DNA of 64,000 bases. Source: Undibacter mobilis (lineage in GTDB: Bacteria > Pseudomonadota > Alphaproteobacteria > Rhizobiales > Xanthobacteraceae). Made by a program: the position numbers and the translations under genes. The stretch is taken from positions 1,288,501 to 1,352,500 of the forward strand of contig NZ_QRGO01000001.1 of NCBI RefSeq assembly GCF_003367195.1, in the 5' to 3' direction. Below, one piece after another: positions 1 through 8,271 of this stretch. Below the pieces are notes generated by a model. It had not been told where the DNA came from. It searched no databases and worked only from the letters and a program-made list of their open reading frames with translations. Numbering within the stretch: position 1 is the stretch's first letter; each line of letters starts with the position of its first letter.

Positions 1-935
1 CGCAATGCGCCGACGTCGCTGCGGCCCGGTACATCGGCTGCGTCCAGCACCTCGCTCCAGGCAAACACCGTGAGGCCCGCCGTCAGTGGCGCGACATGGC
101 GGCCACCATTGATTGCGGCGATATGAAAGGCATTACCGAGGCCGTTGAACGACAGCGCGCGTGCCAGCGAGATGGCGTGGCCGCCATAGATCAGGCGACC
201 GCCGAACCGGCCTTTGCTCTCGGTGAAATGATCGAAGTGGACGCGCGCGGTGTTTTGATAGAGCCGCGTCGCAATCATGTGCTCGGCGTCTTCCACGGTC
301 ATGCCGACGACGTGATCGATCTTGTCGCCCTTGGCGTAATTGCCAAAACGATGCGGACTGCCGGCAAGTTCGGTGTCGTAGGTCTTGGCGTCCAGCGACG
401 GGCAGGCGGCGCCGAGCTGTGCCGGATCGACAACCTTCGGCAGTTCTGGAACGTGTTCGCCCGGCGCAGGCGCCTTCTCGTCGCGTTTGCGCACCATGAC
501 CCAGCGCGCATAGTCCAGCACCGTGGCGCCGGTCTGATCGAAGCCGCGCGAGCGCACATAGACGATGCCGGTCTTGCCGTTGGAATTCTCCTTCAACCCG
601 ATCACTTCCGAGGCGGCGTTGAGCGTATCGCCGGGATAGACGGCCTTGAGAAAGCGGAAATCGGCATAGCCGAGATTGGCCACGGCGTTCAGCGAAATGT
701 CCGGCACTGTCTTGCCGAAGACCATATGGAAGACGAGCAGGTCGTCGATCGGCGAACGCGGATAGCCGATGCGCTGCGCGAAGGTGTCGGCCGACTGCAC
801 CGCAAAGCGCGAGCCGAACAGGCCATTGTACAGCGCGACGTCACCGAGCGTCACTGTACGGGGTGTCGCGTGCTGGATTTTCTGGCCGAGCTTGAAGTCT
901 TCGAAGAAGTTGCCGGAATTTGTCTTGCCGCTCAC
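1..935 (-). CDS. mch: Mesaconyl-CoA hydratase (beta-methylmalyl-CoA dehydratase), C-terminus cut by window edge
   Basis: MaoC-type hot-dog hydratase that interconverts mesaconyl-C1-CoA and beta-methylmalyl-CoA in the ethylmalonyl-CoA pathway of acetate/C1 assimilation (cytoplasm). The N-terminus (NFFEDFKLGQKIQHATPRTV, then DDLLVFHMVFGKTVPDISLN, YPGDTL and GLKENSNGKTG) matches what I recall of the Rhodobacter/Methylobacterium enzyme very closely. About 311 codons are visible of a family length near 340-350, so only the end is missing. Start is a GTG at 935 preceded by AGAGGAG; no ATG lies in a usable position. It is divergent from nothing and follows ndh on the same strand after 97 bp. A malyl-CoA lyase/thioesterase homologue at 16.4 kb belongs to the same pathway. 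Family assignment is sure; exact isomer specificity is inferred. Confidence 0.88.
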   Translation of the reverse strand, partial: MSGKTNSGNFFEDFKLGQKIQHATPRTVTLGDVALYNGLFGSRFAVQSADTFAQRIGYPRSPIDDLLVFHMVFGKTVPDISLNAVANLGYADFRFLKAVYPGDTLNAASEVIGLKENSNGKTGIVYVRSRGFDQTGATVLDYARWVMVRKRDEKAPAPGEHVPELPKVVDPAQLGAACPSLDAKTYDTELAGSPHRFGNYAKGDKIDHVVGMTVEDAEHMIATRLYQNTARVHFDHFTESKGRFGGRLIYGGHAISLARALSFNGLGNAFHIAAINGGRHVAPLTAGLTVFAWSEVLDAADVPGRSDVGAL

Positions 936-1032
936 AAGTGACTCCTCTGGTCCCGTCGCGTCGGGACAGTACCAACAATCTTCCGGCGCGCCCATTGTTG
1001 CAAAGACCAAGGGCTATGGCCACCGGCAGGCG

Positions 1033-2298
1033 TCACGTCGGCTCATCAGGCGCGCGAGTGATCAGTCGCGCGCCGCGTTGAAAAGTGAGGTAGCTCCACA
1101 GCCAGCTGAAAGCGACGATGAAGCGGTTGCGGGTGCCGATCAGAAAATAGACGTGGGCGATGCCCCAGAACCACCAGCCGAAGTAGCCGCGCAGCCGAAA
1201 ACGGCCGAGCTGCACCACCGCCGCGCGGCGGCCGATGGTGGCAAGATCGCCGAGATGCCGATAGCGAAACGGTTTGCCGGTATCGCGGCCGGCGATACGC
1301 GCGGCGATCACTGCGCCGACATATTGTCCCATCTGCTTGGCGGCCGGCGCGATGCCAGGCACCGGCCGGCCCGTGTTGTTGTTGGTCACAGCGGCGGCGT
1401 CGCCGATAACGAAGATGTCGGGATGGCCGGGTACCGACAGGTCGGCATTGACCCGGGTGCGGCCGGCGCGGTCGGCCTCGGCGCCAAGCCATTTGGCGGC
1501 GGGTGAGGCCATAACACCGGCAGCCCAGATGACGGTCGCGGCTTGCAAGCGCTGCGGACCGAGCTCGACGCCGCCGGCATCGCACGTCGTCACCATGGTA
1601 TCGGTCATCACCGTCACGCCGGCTTTTGACAGCGTGACGCGCACATAGTCCGATTGCTCCGGCGGAAAGGCCGGCAGGAGGCGCGAGCCGGCCTCCACTA
1701 GCACAATGCGGGCATTGCGCGGGTCGATGCGGCGGAAGTCCATCGCCAGCGTTTGGCGGGCGATTTCGGCGATAGCGCCCGCCATCTCGACGCCGGTGGC
1801 GCCGCCGCCGACGATCACGAAAGTGAGCAGGCGGCGCTGCACCTCAGGGTCCTGCGCGATCTCGGCCTTCTCGAAGGCTATGAGAATCTGGCGGCGGATG
1901 CGGGTGGCATCGTCAATGCGCTTGAGACCAGGGGCGAACGGCGCCCAGTCGTCATGGCCGAAGTAGGAGTGCATCGCGCCGGTCGCCAGCACGAGATAAT
2001 CAAACGGCATCTCGCCGAAATTGGTGATCAGCACCTTGCGCGCGGGATCGACCCCGAGCACCTCCTCCATCAGGACGGTGGCGTTTTTCTGCGCCCGCAG
2101 GATATGCCGGATCGGCCAGGCGATCTCGGCCGGCGACAAAGCCGCGGTCGCAACCTGATAGAGCAGCGGCTGGAAGCAGTGGTGGTTCTGCCGGTCGACG
2201 ACCGTGACGTCCGCGGCTGCGTGGCGCAACGCCCGGACGGTTTCCAGCCCGCCGAAGCCGGCACCGACAACGATGACCCGGGGGATTTTCACGCTCAT
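1033..2298 (-). CDS. ndh: Type II NADH dehydrogenase (NDH-2), FAD-dependent
   Basis: Single-subunit NADH:quinone oxidoreductase of the respiratory chain, non-proton-pumping, bound to the inner face of the membrane. Two Rossmann dinucleotide sites are visible: GAGFGG close to the N-terminus for FAD and VIVGGGATGVEMAGAIAE in the middle for NADH. The quinone-side motif QPLLYQVATAALSPAEIAWPIR is typical of the family. The C-terminus is aromatic and amphipathic (GYFGWWFWGIAHVYFLIGTR), the usual membrane anchor. Length 421 aa fits NDH-2. The ATG at 2298 has GGAG nine bases upstream; the frame stays open further upstream but without family sequence. It is transcribed divergently from leuB. Confidence 0.9.
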   Translation of the reverse strand: MSVKIPRVIVVGAGFGGLETVRALRHAAADVTVVDRQNHHCFQPLLYQVATAALSPAEIAWPIRHILRAQKNATVLMEEVLGVDPARKVLITNFGEMPFDYLVLATGAMHSYFGHDDWAPFAPGLKRIDDATRIRRQILIAFEKAEIAQDPEVQRRLLTFVIVGGGATGVEMAGAIAEIARQTLAMDFRRIDPRNARIVLVEAGSRLLPAFPPEQSDYVRVTLSKAGVTVMTDTMVTTCDAGGVELGPQRLQAATVIWAAGVMASPAAKWLGAEADRAGRTRVNADLSVPGHPDIFVIGDAAAVTNNNTGRPVPGIAPAAKQMGQYVGAVIAARIAGRDTGKPFRYRHLGDLATIGRRAAVVQLGRFRLRGYFGWWFWGIAHVYFLIGTRNRFIVAFSWLWSYLTFQRGARLITRAPDEPT

Positions 2299-2464
2299 CA
2301 CGATCTCCGTTCTGCGCCCGCGGAGAGGCTGAACCGCTCCCTCGCGGTTGCCAAGGGGCGGGGGAGGCATTAGCAATCCGCCAGTTTTGGCAGCGCGGGC
2401 GGGCCCGCTTGGCTGCAAGGAAACGCGCGAAACGCAAAAAGCGGCGTCCAAAGAAAGGCGAACA

Positions 2465-3577
2465 ATGGCGACCCACAATCTGCTCCTGCTGCCGGGCGAC
2501 GGCATCGGTCCCGAAGTTATGGCCGAGGTGAAGCGGCTGATCGAGTTCTTCAACAAAAAGGGCCCGAATCGCTTCGTCTACGAGGAAGGCCTGGTGGGCG
2601 GCGCCTCATATGACGCCGACAAGACTTCGATCAGCGACGTCACCATGGAAAAGGCCAAAGCCGCGGACGCCATCATCTTCGGCTCCGTGGGCGGTCCGAA
2701 ATGGGCCGACGTGCCCTACGAGGCGCGGCCCGAAGCCGGCCTGCTCCGCCTGCGCAAGGACCTCGACCTCTACGCCAATTTGCGCCCTGCCGTGACCTAT
2801 CCGGCGCTGGCCGATGCCTCCTCGCTCAAGCGCGAGCTGGTCGAAGGCCTCGACATCATGATCCTGCGCGAACTCACCGGCGGCGTGTACTTCGGCGAGC
2901 CGAAGACCATCACCGATCTCGGCAACGGCCAGAAGCGCGCGGTCGATACGCAGGTTTACGACACCTACGAGATCGAGCGCATTTCGCGCGTCGCCTTCGA
3001 ACTGGCGCGCAAGCGCAACAACAAGGTGACGTCGATGGAAAAGCACAACGTCATGAAGAGCGGCGTGCTCTGGAAGGAAGTTGTGCAGCAGACGCACGAC
3101 CGCGAATTCAAGGACGTGAAGCTCGAGCACCAGCTTGCCGATTCCGGCGGCATGCAGCTCGTCAAGAACCCCAAGCAGTTCGACGTCATCGTCTGCGACA
3201 ATCTGTTCGGCGATATGCTGTCGGATATCGCGGCCATGCTCACCGGCTCGCTCGGCATGCTGGCCTCGGCGTCGCTCGGCGAAGTGGATCCCAAGACCAA
3301 GCGTCGCAAGGCGATGTACGAGCCGGTGCACGGTTCGGCGCCGGATATCGCCGGCAAGGGACTCGCCAACCCGATCGCGATGATCGCGTCCTTCGGTATG
3401 GCCCTGCGCTACTCGTTCGACATGGGCGCGGAAGCTGACCTGATCGACAAGGCGATCGCGGCCACGCTCGACAAGGGCATCCGCACCGCGGATATCGCCA
3501 CCGCGGGCGAGAAGACGGTGAGCACCACTGAAATGGGCTCGGCCATTCTCGCCGAGATGGAAGCCCTGTCGGCTTAA
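2465..3577 (+). CDS. leuB: 3-isopropylmalate dehydrogenase
   Basis: Oxidatively decarboxylates 3-isopropylmalate to 2-oxoisocaproate with NAD+, third committed step of leucine synthesis. The N-terminal [13 protein letters not shown], the substrate-binding [23 protein letters not shown], the metal-binding [16 protein letters not shown] and the NAD-binding [14 protein letters not shown] segments are all present in family order. Length 370 aa is normal. The ATG at 2465 follows AAAGGCGAACA; the upstream open frame carries no family sequence. It is monocistronic here: followed by a 104-bp repeat and a strong hairpin before the nrd leader. leuC and leuD are 15-20 kb away on the other strand. Confidence 0.97.
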   Translation: MATHNLLLLPGDGIGPEVMAEVKRLIEFFNKKGPNRFVYEEGLVGGASYDADKTSISDVTMEKAKAADAIIFGSVGGPKWADVPYEARPEAGLLRLRKDLDLYANLRPAVTYPALADASSLKRELVEGLDIMILRELTGGVYFGEPKTITDLGNGQKRAVDTQVYDTYEIERISRVAFELARKRNNKVTSMEKHNVMKSGVLWKEVVQQTHDREFKDVKLEHQLADSGGMQLVKNPKQFDVIVCDNLFGDMLSDIAAMLTGSLGMLASASLGEVDPKTKRRKAMYEPVHGSAPDIAGKGLANPIAMIASFGMALRYSFDMGAEADLIDKAIAATLDKGIRTADIATAGEKTVSTTEMGSAILAEMEALSA

Positions 3578-3585
3578 GCCCGTTT

Positions 3586-3689
3586 GTCATTCCGGACGCC
3601 GCGTAAGCGGCGATCCGGAATCCAGAGCAGCAACGGACATCTATGTGTCTGGATTCCGGGTTCGCGCCTGCGGCGCGCCCCGGAATGAC
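3586..3689. repeat. 104-bp palindromic doublet (REPIN-like, family B)
   Basis: The element starts GTCATTCCGG and ends CCGGAATGAC, and internally has CCGGAATCCA ... TGGATTCCGG. It is therefore two small hairpin units in inverted orientation around a short spacer. A second copy of identical length lies at 25190-25293 with the same terminal and internal words but different hairpin loops. It sits just after the leuB stop codon. Confidence 0.8.
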
Positions 3690-3743
3690 GACGAAGAGTT
3701 GTCCCGCAGTTCGCGGTGGGGGCTCGGCATGCCGAATTGCAGC

Positions 3744-3812
3744 TTGACGAATCGTGGGACCGTGACGCCATATATGGGCGTCACGGTCTTTTCGTTTCTA
3801 CATATTGTAGGA
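3744..3812 (+). promoter_or_regulatory. Probable NrdR-box pair and promoter for nrdAB
   Basis: Two ATAT-centred palindromes lie 32 bp apart centre to centre: ACGCCATATATGGGCG (3765-3780) and TCTACATATTGTAGGA (3797-3812). NrdR operators are known as paired 16-bp ATAT-core palindromes about 31-32 bp apart upstream of ribonucleotide reductase genes, so position, spacing and core all fit. The first site matches the core better than the second. A TTGACG at 3744-3749 with CATATA overlapping box 1 could be the promoter, although the 19-bp spacing is long. Inference from motif and context. Confidence 0.5.
3758..3792 (+). terminator. Perfect 12-bp hairpin followed by TTTT
   Basis: GACCGTGACGCC (3758-3769) pairs exactly with GGCGTCACGGTC (3777-3788) around a 7-base loop and is followed by TTTTC. 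It could end leuB transcription. Because it is centred on the first ATAT palindrome it may instead be an operator with extended symmetry. The two readings are not exclusive. Confidence 0.5.
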
Positions 3813-4012
3813 ACGGGAAGCTAAGAGGGAATCCGGTGCGCCGTCCGCGGCCAAGCCGGAGCTGCCCCCGCAACTGTAAGCGGCGAGTTGTCATCTTGAA
3901 GACCACGGTGCGATCCGGCGTTCACGCCGCCGCACCGTAGCAACGCCACTGATGCCAGTCGGTATCGGGAAGGCTGATGACAACAGCGACCCGCAAGCCA
4001 GGAGACCTGCCG
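3808..4012 (+). ncRNA. Cobalamin (B12) riboswitch upstream of nrdAB
   Basis: The conserved B12 elements appear in order: AGAGGGAATCCGGTGCG (3824-3840), AAGCCGGAGCTGCCCCCGCA (from 3853) with ACTGTAAGC after it, a variable arm with GCCACTGATG, CGGGAAGGC (about 3966-3974), and the B12-box GCGACCCGCAAGCCAGGAGA (from 3986). It precedes nrdA by 119 bases. B12 riboswitches are known to turn off B12-independent isozymes when cobalamin is available, here the iron-tyrosyl reductase NrdAB, implying a B12-dependent NrdJ elsewhere. The B12-box bases 3999-4007 (CAGGAGACC) are exactly complementary to GGTCTCCTG at 4101-4109, and CCCC(N8)GGGG just before the start codon could hide the ribosome-binding site, so regulation is probably at translation. 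Confidence 0.93.
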
Positions 4013-4131
4013 TGACCGCTGAAAACGTCCACGGGCGGGGTGCCCCGGCGGGTCGCTTGTGCTCGTCCGCTTGAGGGGACGAGGCTCTCAGGCATCCCTC
4101 GGTCTCCTGCCCCAACATCACGGGGTTGCTG

Positions 4132-6081
4132 ATGGCCTTCGCCTTTGACTTCGACCAAAACGGTCAGCTTGTTCCGCCCACGATCAATGCTCCCAGGCCG
4201 GTGCCGGTTCGCAGCGCCGAACGCGCGCCTGAACTTGCGCTGGTGCAAAAGCCGCATCCTGCGCCATTGCCGCAGCCACTCGCCCCGGCGCCGAAGCCGT
4301 CCGATCTTGAGCTCGACCGCTCGCGCGACGATCTGCTGACGACCTTCGGCAAACTCACGCTCAATGATCGCTATCTGCTCGCCGGCGAGAGCTATCAGGA
4401 CATGTTCGCGCGGGTGTCCTGCGCCTTTGCCGACGACATCGCGCATGCGCAGCGGCTCTACGATGCGATGTCGCGGCTCTGGTTCATGCCGGCGACGCCG
4501 GTGCTGTCGAACGGCGGCACGACGCGCGGCCTGCCGATCTCGTGCTTCCTCAATGCCGTGCCGGATTCGCTCGACGGCATCGTTACCACCTGGAACGAGA
4601 ATGTCTGGCTCGCCTCCAATGGCGGGGGCATCGGCACCTATTGGGGCAAGGTCCGCTCGATCGGCGAGAAGGTCAAAGGCGGCGTCACATCCGGCATCAT
4701 CCCGTTCATCCATGTCATGGACGGCCTGACGCTGGCGATCAGCCAGGGTTCGCTGCGCCGCGGCTCGGCCGCGGTCTATCTCGACATCCATCATCCCGAG
4801 ATCGAGGAATTCCTCGAAATTCGCAAGGCTTCGGGCGACTTCAACCGCAAGGGCCTGAACCTGCATCACGGCATCAATGTCACCGACGCCTTCATGCAGG
4901 CGGTGAAGGACAATGCCCTGTTCGCGCTGCGCAGCCCGAAATCGGGCGAGACGGTGCGCGAGGTTAATGCCCGCCAGCTCTGGCAGCGCATTCTGGAAAC
5001 GCGGCTGCAGACCGGCGAGCCGTATCTGCTGTTCATCGATGCGGTGAACCGCGCCTTGCCTAAGCATCAGCGCGAACTGGGGCTGAAAGTCTCGACGTCC
5101 AACCTGTGCAGCGAAATCACGCTGCCGACCGGCGTCGATCATCGCGATGAGGAACGCACCGCGGTGTGCTGCCTGTCGTCGCTCAATGTCGAGACCTGGG
5201 ATCAGTGGTGCGATGAGCCGTATTTCATCGACGACGTGTTGCGCTTCCTCGACAACGTGCTGACGCATTTCATCAATGTCGCGCCGGACGGCATGAAACG
5301 GGCGCGCTACGCGGCGCTGCGCGAACGGTCGGTTGGACTCGGCATCATGGGCTTCCACTCCTTCCTGCAATCGAAAGGCGTGCCGTTTGAAAGCGCGATG
5401 GCAAAGTCGTGGAATTTCAAGATGTTTCGTAAAATTCGCCGCGACGCTGATGCCGCGTCGGTGGCGCTGGCGAAAGAGCGGGGGCCTTGCCCCGACGCTA
5501 TGGAGCGCGGCGTGATGGCGCGCTTCTCGCACAAGCTGGCCATTGCGCCGACTGCCTCGATCAGCATCATTTGCGGCGGCACGAGCGCCTGCGTTGAGCC
5601 GATCCCGGCCAACATCTACACGCACAAGACCTTGTCGGGCGCGATCTCGGTGCGCAATCCGCACCTGGCCAAGCTGCTGCGCGCCAAGGACGCCGACACG
5701 CCGGAGGTGTGGCAGTCGATCATCGAGCACGAAGGCTCGGTGGCGCATCTCGACATGCTGAGCGAGCAGGACAAGCTGGTGTTCCGCACCGCTTTCGAAA
5801 TCGACCAGCGCTGGGTCATCGAGCTCGCCGCCGATCGCACCCCGTTCATCTGCCAGAGCCAGTCGATCAACGTCTATTTGCCGGCCGACATCGATAAATG
5901 GGATCTGCACATGCTGCACTGGACGGCGTGGAAGAAGGGGCTGAAGAGCCTCTATTACTGCCGCTCCAAGTCAATCTCGCGCGCGGCCTTCGTCGGCCAG
6001 CAGGGCGAGAAGGCATCGCCGGCTGAAGCGCTCACTACTCCCGTCCGCGCCGATTACGAGGAGTGCCTCGCATGTCAGTAA
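4132..6081 (+). CDS. nrdA: Class I ribonucleotide reductase, large (alpha) subunit
   Basis: Reduces ribonucleoside diphosphates to deoxyribonucleotides with NrdB. Active-site residues by comparison with E. coli NrdA: redox cysteines C138 (PISCFLN) and C346 (AVCCLSS); N324, thiyl-radical C326 and E328 in NLCSE; radical-transfer tyrosines Y608-Y609 (SLYYC); C-terminal relay cysteines C645 and C648 (ECLACQ). Length is 649 aa against about 760 in E. coli. The first 70 residues are Pro/Ala-rich and I see no ATP-cone, so overall dATP feedback through an alpha-subunit cone looks absent. The ATG at 4132 is chosen over in-frame TTG 4126; GGGG lies 8 bases upstream and is the likely target of the riboswitch. 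Overlaps nrdB by 10 bases, so translation is coupled. Confidence 0.95.
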   Translation: MAFAFDFDQNGQLVPPTINAPRPVPVRSAERAPELALVQKPHPAPLPQPLAPAPKPSDLELDRSRDDLLTTFGKLTLNDRYLLAGESYQDMFARVSCAFADDIAHAQRLYDAMSRLWFMPATPVLSNGGTTRGLPISCFLNAVPDSLDGIVTTWNENVWLASNGGGIGTYWGKVRSIGEKVKGGVTSGIIPFIHVMDGLTLAISQGSLRRGSAAVYLDIHHPEIEEFLEIRKASGDFNRKGLNLHHGINVTDAFMQAVKDNALFALRSPKSGETVREVNARQLWQRILETRLQTGEPYLLFIDAVNRALPKHQRELGLKVSTSNLCSEITLPTGVDHRDEERTAVCCLSSLNVETWDQWCDEPYFIDDVLRFLDNVLTHFINVAPDGMKRARYAALRERSVGLGIMGFHSFLQSKGVPFESAMAKSWNFKMFRKIRRDADAASVALAKERGPCPDAMERGVMARFSHKLAIAPTASISIICGGTSACVEPIPANIYTHKTLSGAISVRNPHLAKLLRAKDADTPEVWQSIIEHEGSVAHLDMLSEQDKLVFRTAFEIDQRWVIELAADRTPFICQSQSINVYLPADIDKWDLHMLHWTAWKKGLKSLYYCRSKSISRAAFVGQQGEKASPAEALTTPVRADYEECLACQ

Positions 6082-7166
6082 GCGGCGAAGGATTGGGCAA
6101 ATTCAACCCCCGCACTCTGATCGGCACCGGCAAAATAGGGCTTCTGGAAACGACCGGCACCTACGATGTCGATCGTTATGCCTGGGCCTATGAATGCTGG
6201 AAGCGCCAGCAGCAGACGCACTGGATGGGCGAGGAGGTGCCGCTCGGCGGCGACCTCAAGGATTGGGCGTCGGATCGCGTAACGCCAAACGAGCGGGCGC
6301 TGCTGACGCAGATCTTCCGCTTCTTCACCCAGTCGGACATCGAGGTCGGCGACAATTATCTCAAGCGCTACATACCGATCTTCCAGCCGCTCGCAGTGCA
6401 GATGATGATGGCCGCCTTCACCAATATGGAGACGGTCCACATCGACGCCTATGCGTTGCTGTTGAAAACGCTCGGCATGCCGAAGACCGAATTCGAGGCG
6501 TTCCGCGATTATGCTGAGATGCGGGCCAAGGCCGATTACATGCACGAGTTCGGCGTCGAAACCGTGGCCGACGTGTCGCGCACGCTCGCCATGTTCGGCG
6601 CCTTCACCGAGGGCATGGCGCTGTTCGCCAGCTTCGCCATGCTGCTCAACTTCCCGCGCCACAACAAGATGAGTGGCATGGGACAGATCGTCACTTGGTC
6701 GGTGCGCGACGAGAGTCTGCATTGCGAAGGCATTATCAGGCTGTTCCATGAATGGAATCACGAGACCGGCGCGCTGACCAAATCGGTGGGCGATGACATT
6801 GTCGATGTCGCCAAGACCATGGTCGGGCTTGAGGAGCGTTTCGTCGATCTGGCTTTCGGGCTGGGTGGCATCGAAGGCATGACGCCGCAGGACATTCACG
6901 CCTACGTGCGTTACGTCGCCGACTGGCGGCTCACTCAGCTCAGGCTGCCGACGACGTTCGGTTATTTTGAGCAGACCGAGGGCGGCTACAACCAGCTCAA
7001 GCCACATCCTTTGCCGTGGCTCGTCGAAATCCTCAACGGTGTCGAGCACGCCAACTTCTTCGAGCAACGCGCCACGGAATATTCGAAGGGGGCGAGCCGC
7101 GGCAGCTGGGATGGCGATGAAGGCGTTTGGTCGCAATTCGACAGCGCCGGACAAGGACGGTCCTGA
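6072..7166 (+). CDS. nrdB: Class I ribonucleotide reductase, small (beta) subunit
   Basis: Ferritin-fold subunit holding the diiron-tyrosyl radical cofactor for NrdA. All metal ligands can be placed: D89, E120, H123, E180, E214 and H217, in the motifs QSDIEV, METVHIDAY, FTEGMALF and VRDESLH. Y127 occupies the position of the E. coli radical tyrosine (E-x2-H-x3-Y), so this is a tyrosyl-radical enzyme and not a radical-lacking variant. 364 aa. The ATG at 6072 is preceded by GAGGAG and lies inside the last codons of nrdA. An upstream ATG in the same frame (6063) lacks spacing to an SD. A strong hairpin terminator follows directly. Confidence 0.95.
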   Translation: MSVSGEGLGKFNPRTLIGTGKIGLLETTGTYDVDRYAWAYECWKRQQQTHWMGEEVPLGGDLKDWASDRVTPNERALLTQIFRFFTQSDIEVGDNYLKRYIPIFQPLAVQMMMAAFTNMETVHIDAYALLLKTLGMPKTEFEAFRDYAEMRAKADYMHEFGVETVADVSRTLAMFGAFTEGMALFASFAMLLNFPRHNKMSGMGQIVTWSVRDESLHCEGIIRLFHEWNHETGALTKSVGDDIVDVAKTMVGLEERFVDLAFGLGGIEGMTPQDIHAYVRYVADWRLTQLRLPTTFGYFEQTEGGYNQLKPHPLPWLVEILNGVEHANFFEQRATEYSKGASRGSWDGDEGVWSQFDSAGQGRS

Positions 7167-7170
7167 CAAC

Positions 7171-7200
7171 AAAAAACGCGGCCCGGTGGGCCGCGTTTTT
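7171..7200. terminator. Bidirectional rho-independent terminator
   Basis: AAAAAACGCGGCCC-GGT-GGGCCGCGTTTTT: a 7-bp or longer GC stem flanked by A and T runs. It serves nrdB on the plus strand and the convergent gene ending at 7223 on the minus strand. Confidence 0.92.
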
Positions 7201-7222
7201 CAATGCCGAAATGGGAGCTGGA

Positions 7223-7579
7223 TCAGAACTTCAGCCAGGGGCCGTTGCGGCCTGAATCCCACGGACCCGGCAGCGGGAGCTGGCTCGTGCCGGCCGAGGT
7301 ATTGTCGAGGATGCCGGTGGCCCGATGGTTCGGGTTCTGCGCGTAATCGAGGTCGTGGCGGCTGCCCGGCAGCACTTCGGTGCCCGGATCGAGATAAGAG
7401 CGCTTCTCGATGATGATGCGGGTGCGGGTCTTGCCGTCCTCGCCGCGCGTCACGACGACCGTATTATTGCGGTTCGAATAGGTCCGCTTCTGCGTGGTCT
7501 GCGCGTCGGCTGGCGCTGAGAGAAGCGCCAAAGCGCCAATTGCGGCGGCGCAGCTCACGGCAACGAACTTCAGGTGCAT
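7223..7579 (-). CDS. Small secreted protein of unknown function
   Basis: 118 aa with a clear Sec signal peptide (MHLKFVAVSCAAAIGALALL, cleavage near ADA-QT). The mature part is basic and polar (QKRTYSNRNNTVVVTR, then RTRIIIEKRSYLDPGTEVLP) and ends in Pro/Gly/Trp-rich sequence (LPLPGPWDSGRNGPWLKF). No cysteine in the mature protein and no domain I recognise. The sequence style is common among conserved hypothetical exported proteins of Bradyrhizobium relatives. It is a single gene between the nrdB terminator and the divergent ECF sigma gene. The function cannot be inferred from context. Confidence 0.75.
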   Translation of the reverse strand: MHLKFVAVSCAAAIGALALLSAPADAQTTQKRTYSNRNNTVVVTRGEDGKTRTRIIIEKRSYLDPGTEVLPGSRHDLDYAQNPNHRATGILDNTSAGTSQLPLPGPWDSGRNGPWLKF

Positions 7580-7767
7580 TTTCGACGTTCCTCAACCGAT
7601 TCCTAGGTGGCACACTGTAGCCGTGTTCGGTTCGGCTTGATAGGGGGCCAAACGGCGGCGCGCGGCTTTGGCGCCGGCCGTTGCCAAAATGCGGCGGTTG
7701 CCAAGTCCGCTGTCCGTCTCGATAGTTTGCCCGATACCGTGTAACCGGCGAGCCCATCGGAAGCCCC

Positions 7768-8271
7768 ATGGCCTTCGATATCCGTTCCGCACTGCCTGAA
7801 CTGCTACCCCGGCTGGTCGCTTTCGCGCGCACCATTGTCGGCGATTCCGACGTGGCCCGCGATCTGGTCCAAGAGGCGGTGGTGCGCGCGCTGGCGGCCG
7901 GCCGGGCGCCGTCCGATAGGCTGGCCTTCCGCGCCTGGATGTTTGCCATCGTGCGCAACGCCGCAATCGACGAACTGCGCCGCCGGCGAGCCTCAAAAAT
8001 CGAGTATGAGCCCGGCGTCGATCTCTGGCGCTACGACAATGCCAGTATTGCGAAGATTACCGTCGAGCGGGGGCTGCTGACGCTCAATCCAGAGCATCGG
8101 GAAATTATCGCCTTGATTGATATTGCCGGTTTCAGCTACGCCGAAGCGGCCGGAATACTGGAGATTCCAACCGGGACAGTGATGAGCCGTATCGCGCGCG
8201 CCCGCTCTGCATTGCTGGCCGCCATCGAGGCGAGTTCGCTGAGGCCGCTGAAGTCGAAACATGGCCACTAA
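7768..8271 (+). CDS. RNA polymerase ECF-family sigma factor
   Basis: 167-aa group IV sigma factor. Region 2 is seen as LVAFARTIVGDSDVARDLVQ followed by RAWMFAIVRNAAIDELRRR, and region 4 as LNPEHREIIALIDIAGFSYA followed by GTVMSRIARARSAL (helix-turn-helix). It has no C-terminal extension. The ATG at 7768 has GGAAG six bases upstream. Its stop overlaps the start of the anti-sigma gene by 11 bases, the usual sigma/anti-sigma arrangement. The next genes encode a sulfite-dehydrogenase-like pair, so this module probably controls them, perhaps in response to redox or sulfur stress; that is inferred from position only. Confidence 0.92.
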   Translation: MAFDIRSALPELLPRLVAFARTIVGDSDVARDLVQEAVVRALAAGRAPSDRLAFRAWMFAIVRNAAIDELRRRRASKIEYEPGVDLWRYDNASIAKITVERGLLTLNPEHREIIALIDIAGFSYAEAAGILEIPTGTVMSRIARARSALLAAIEASSLRPLKSKHGH

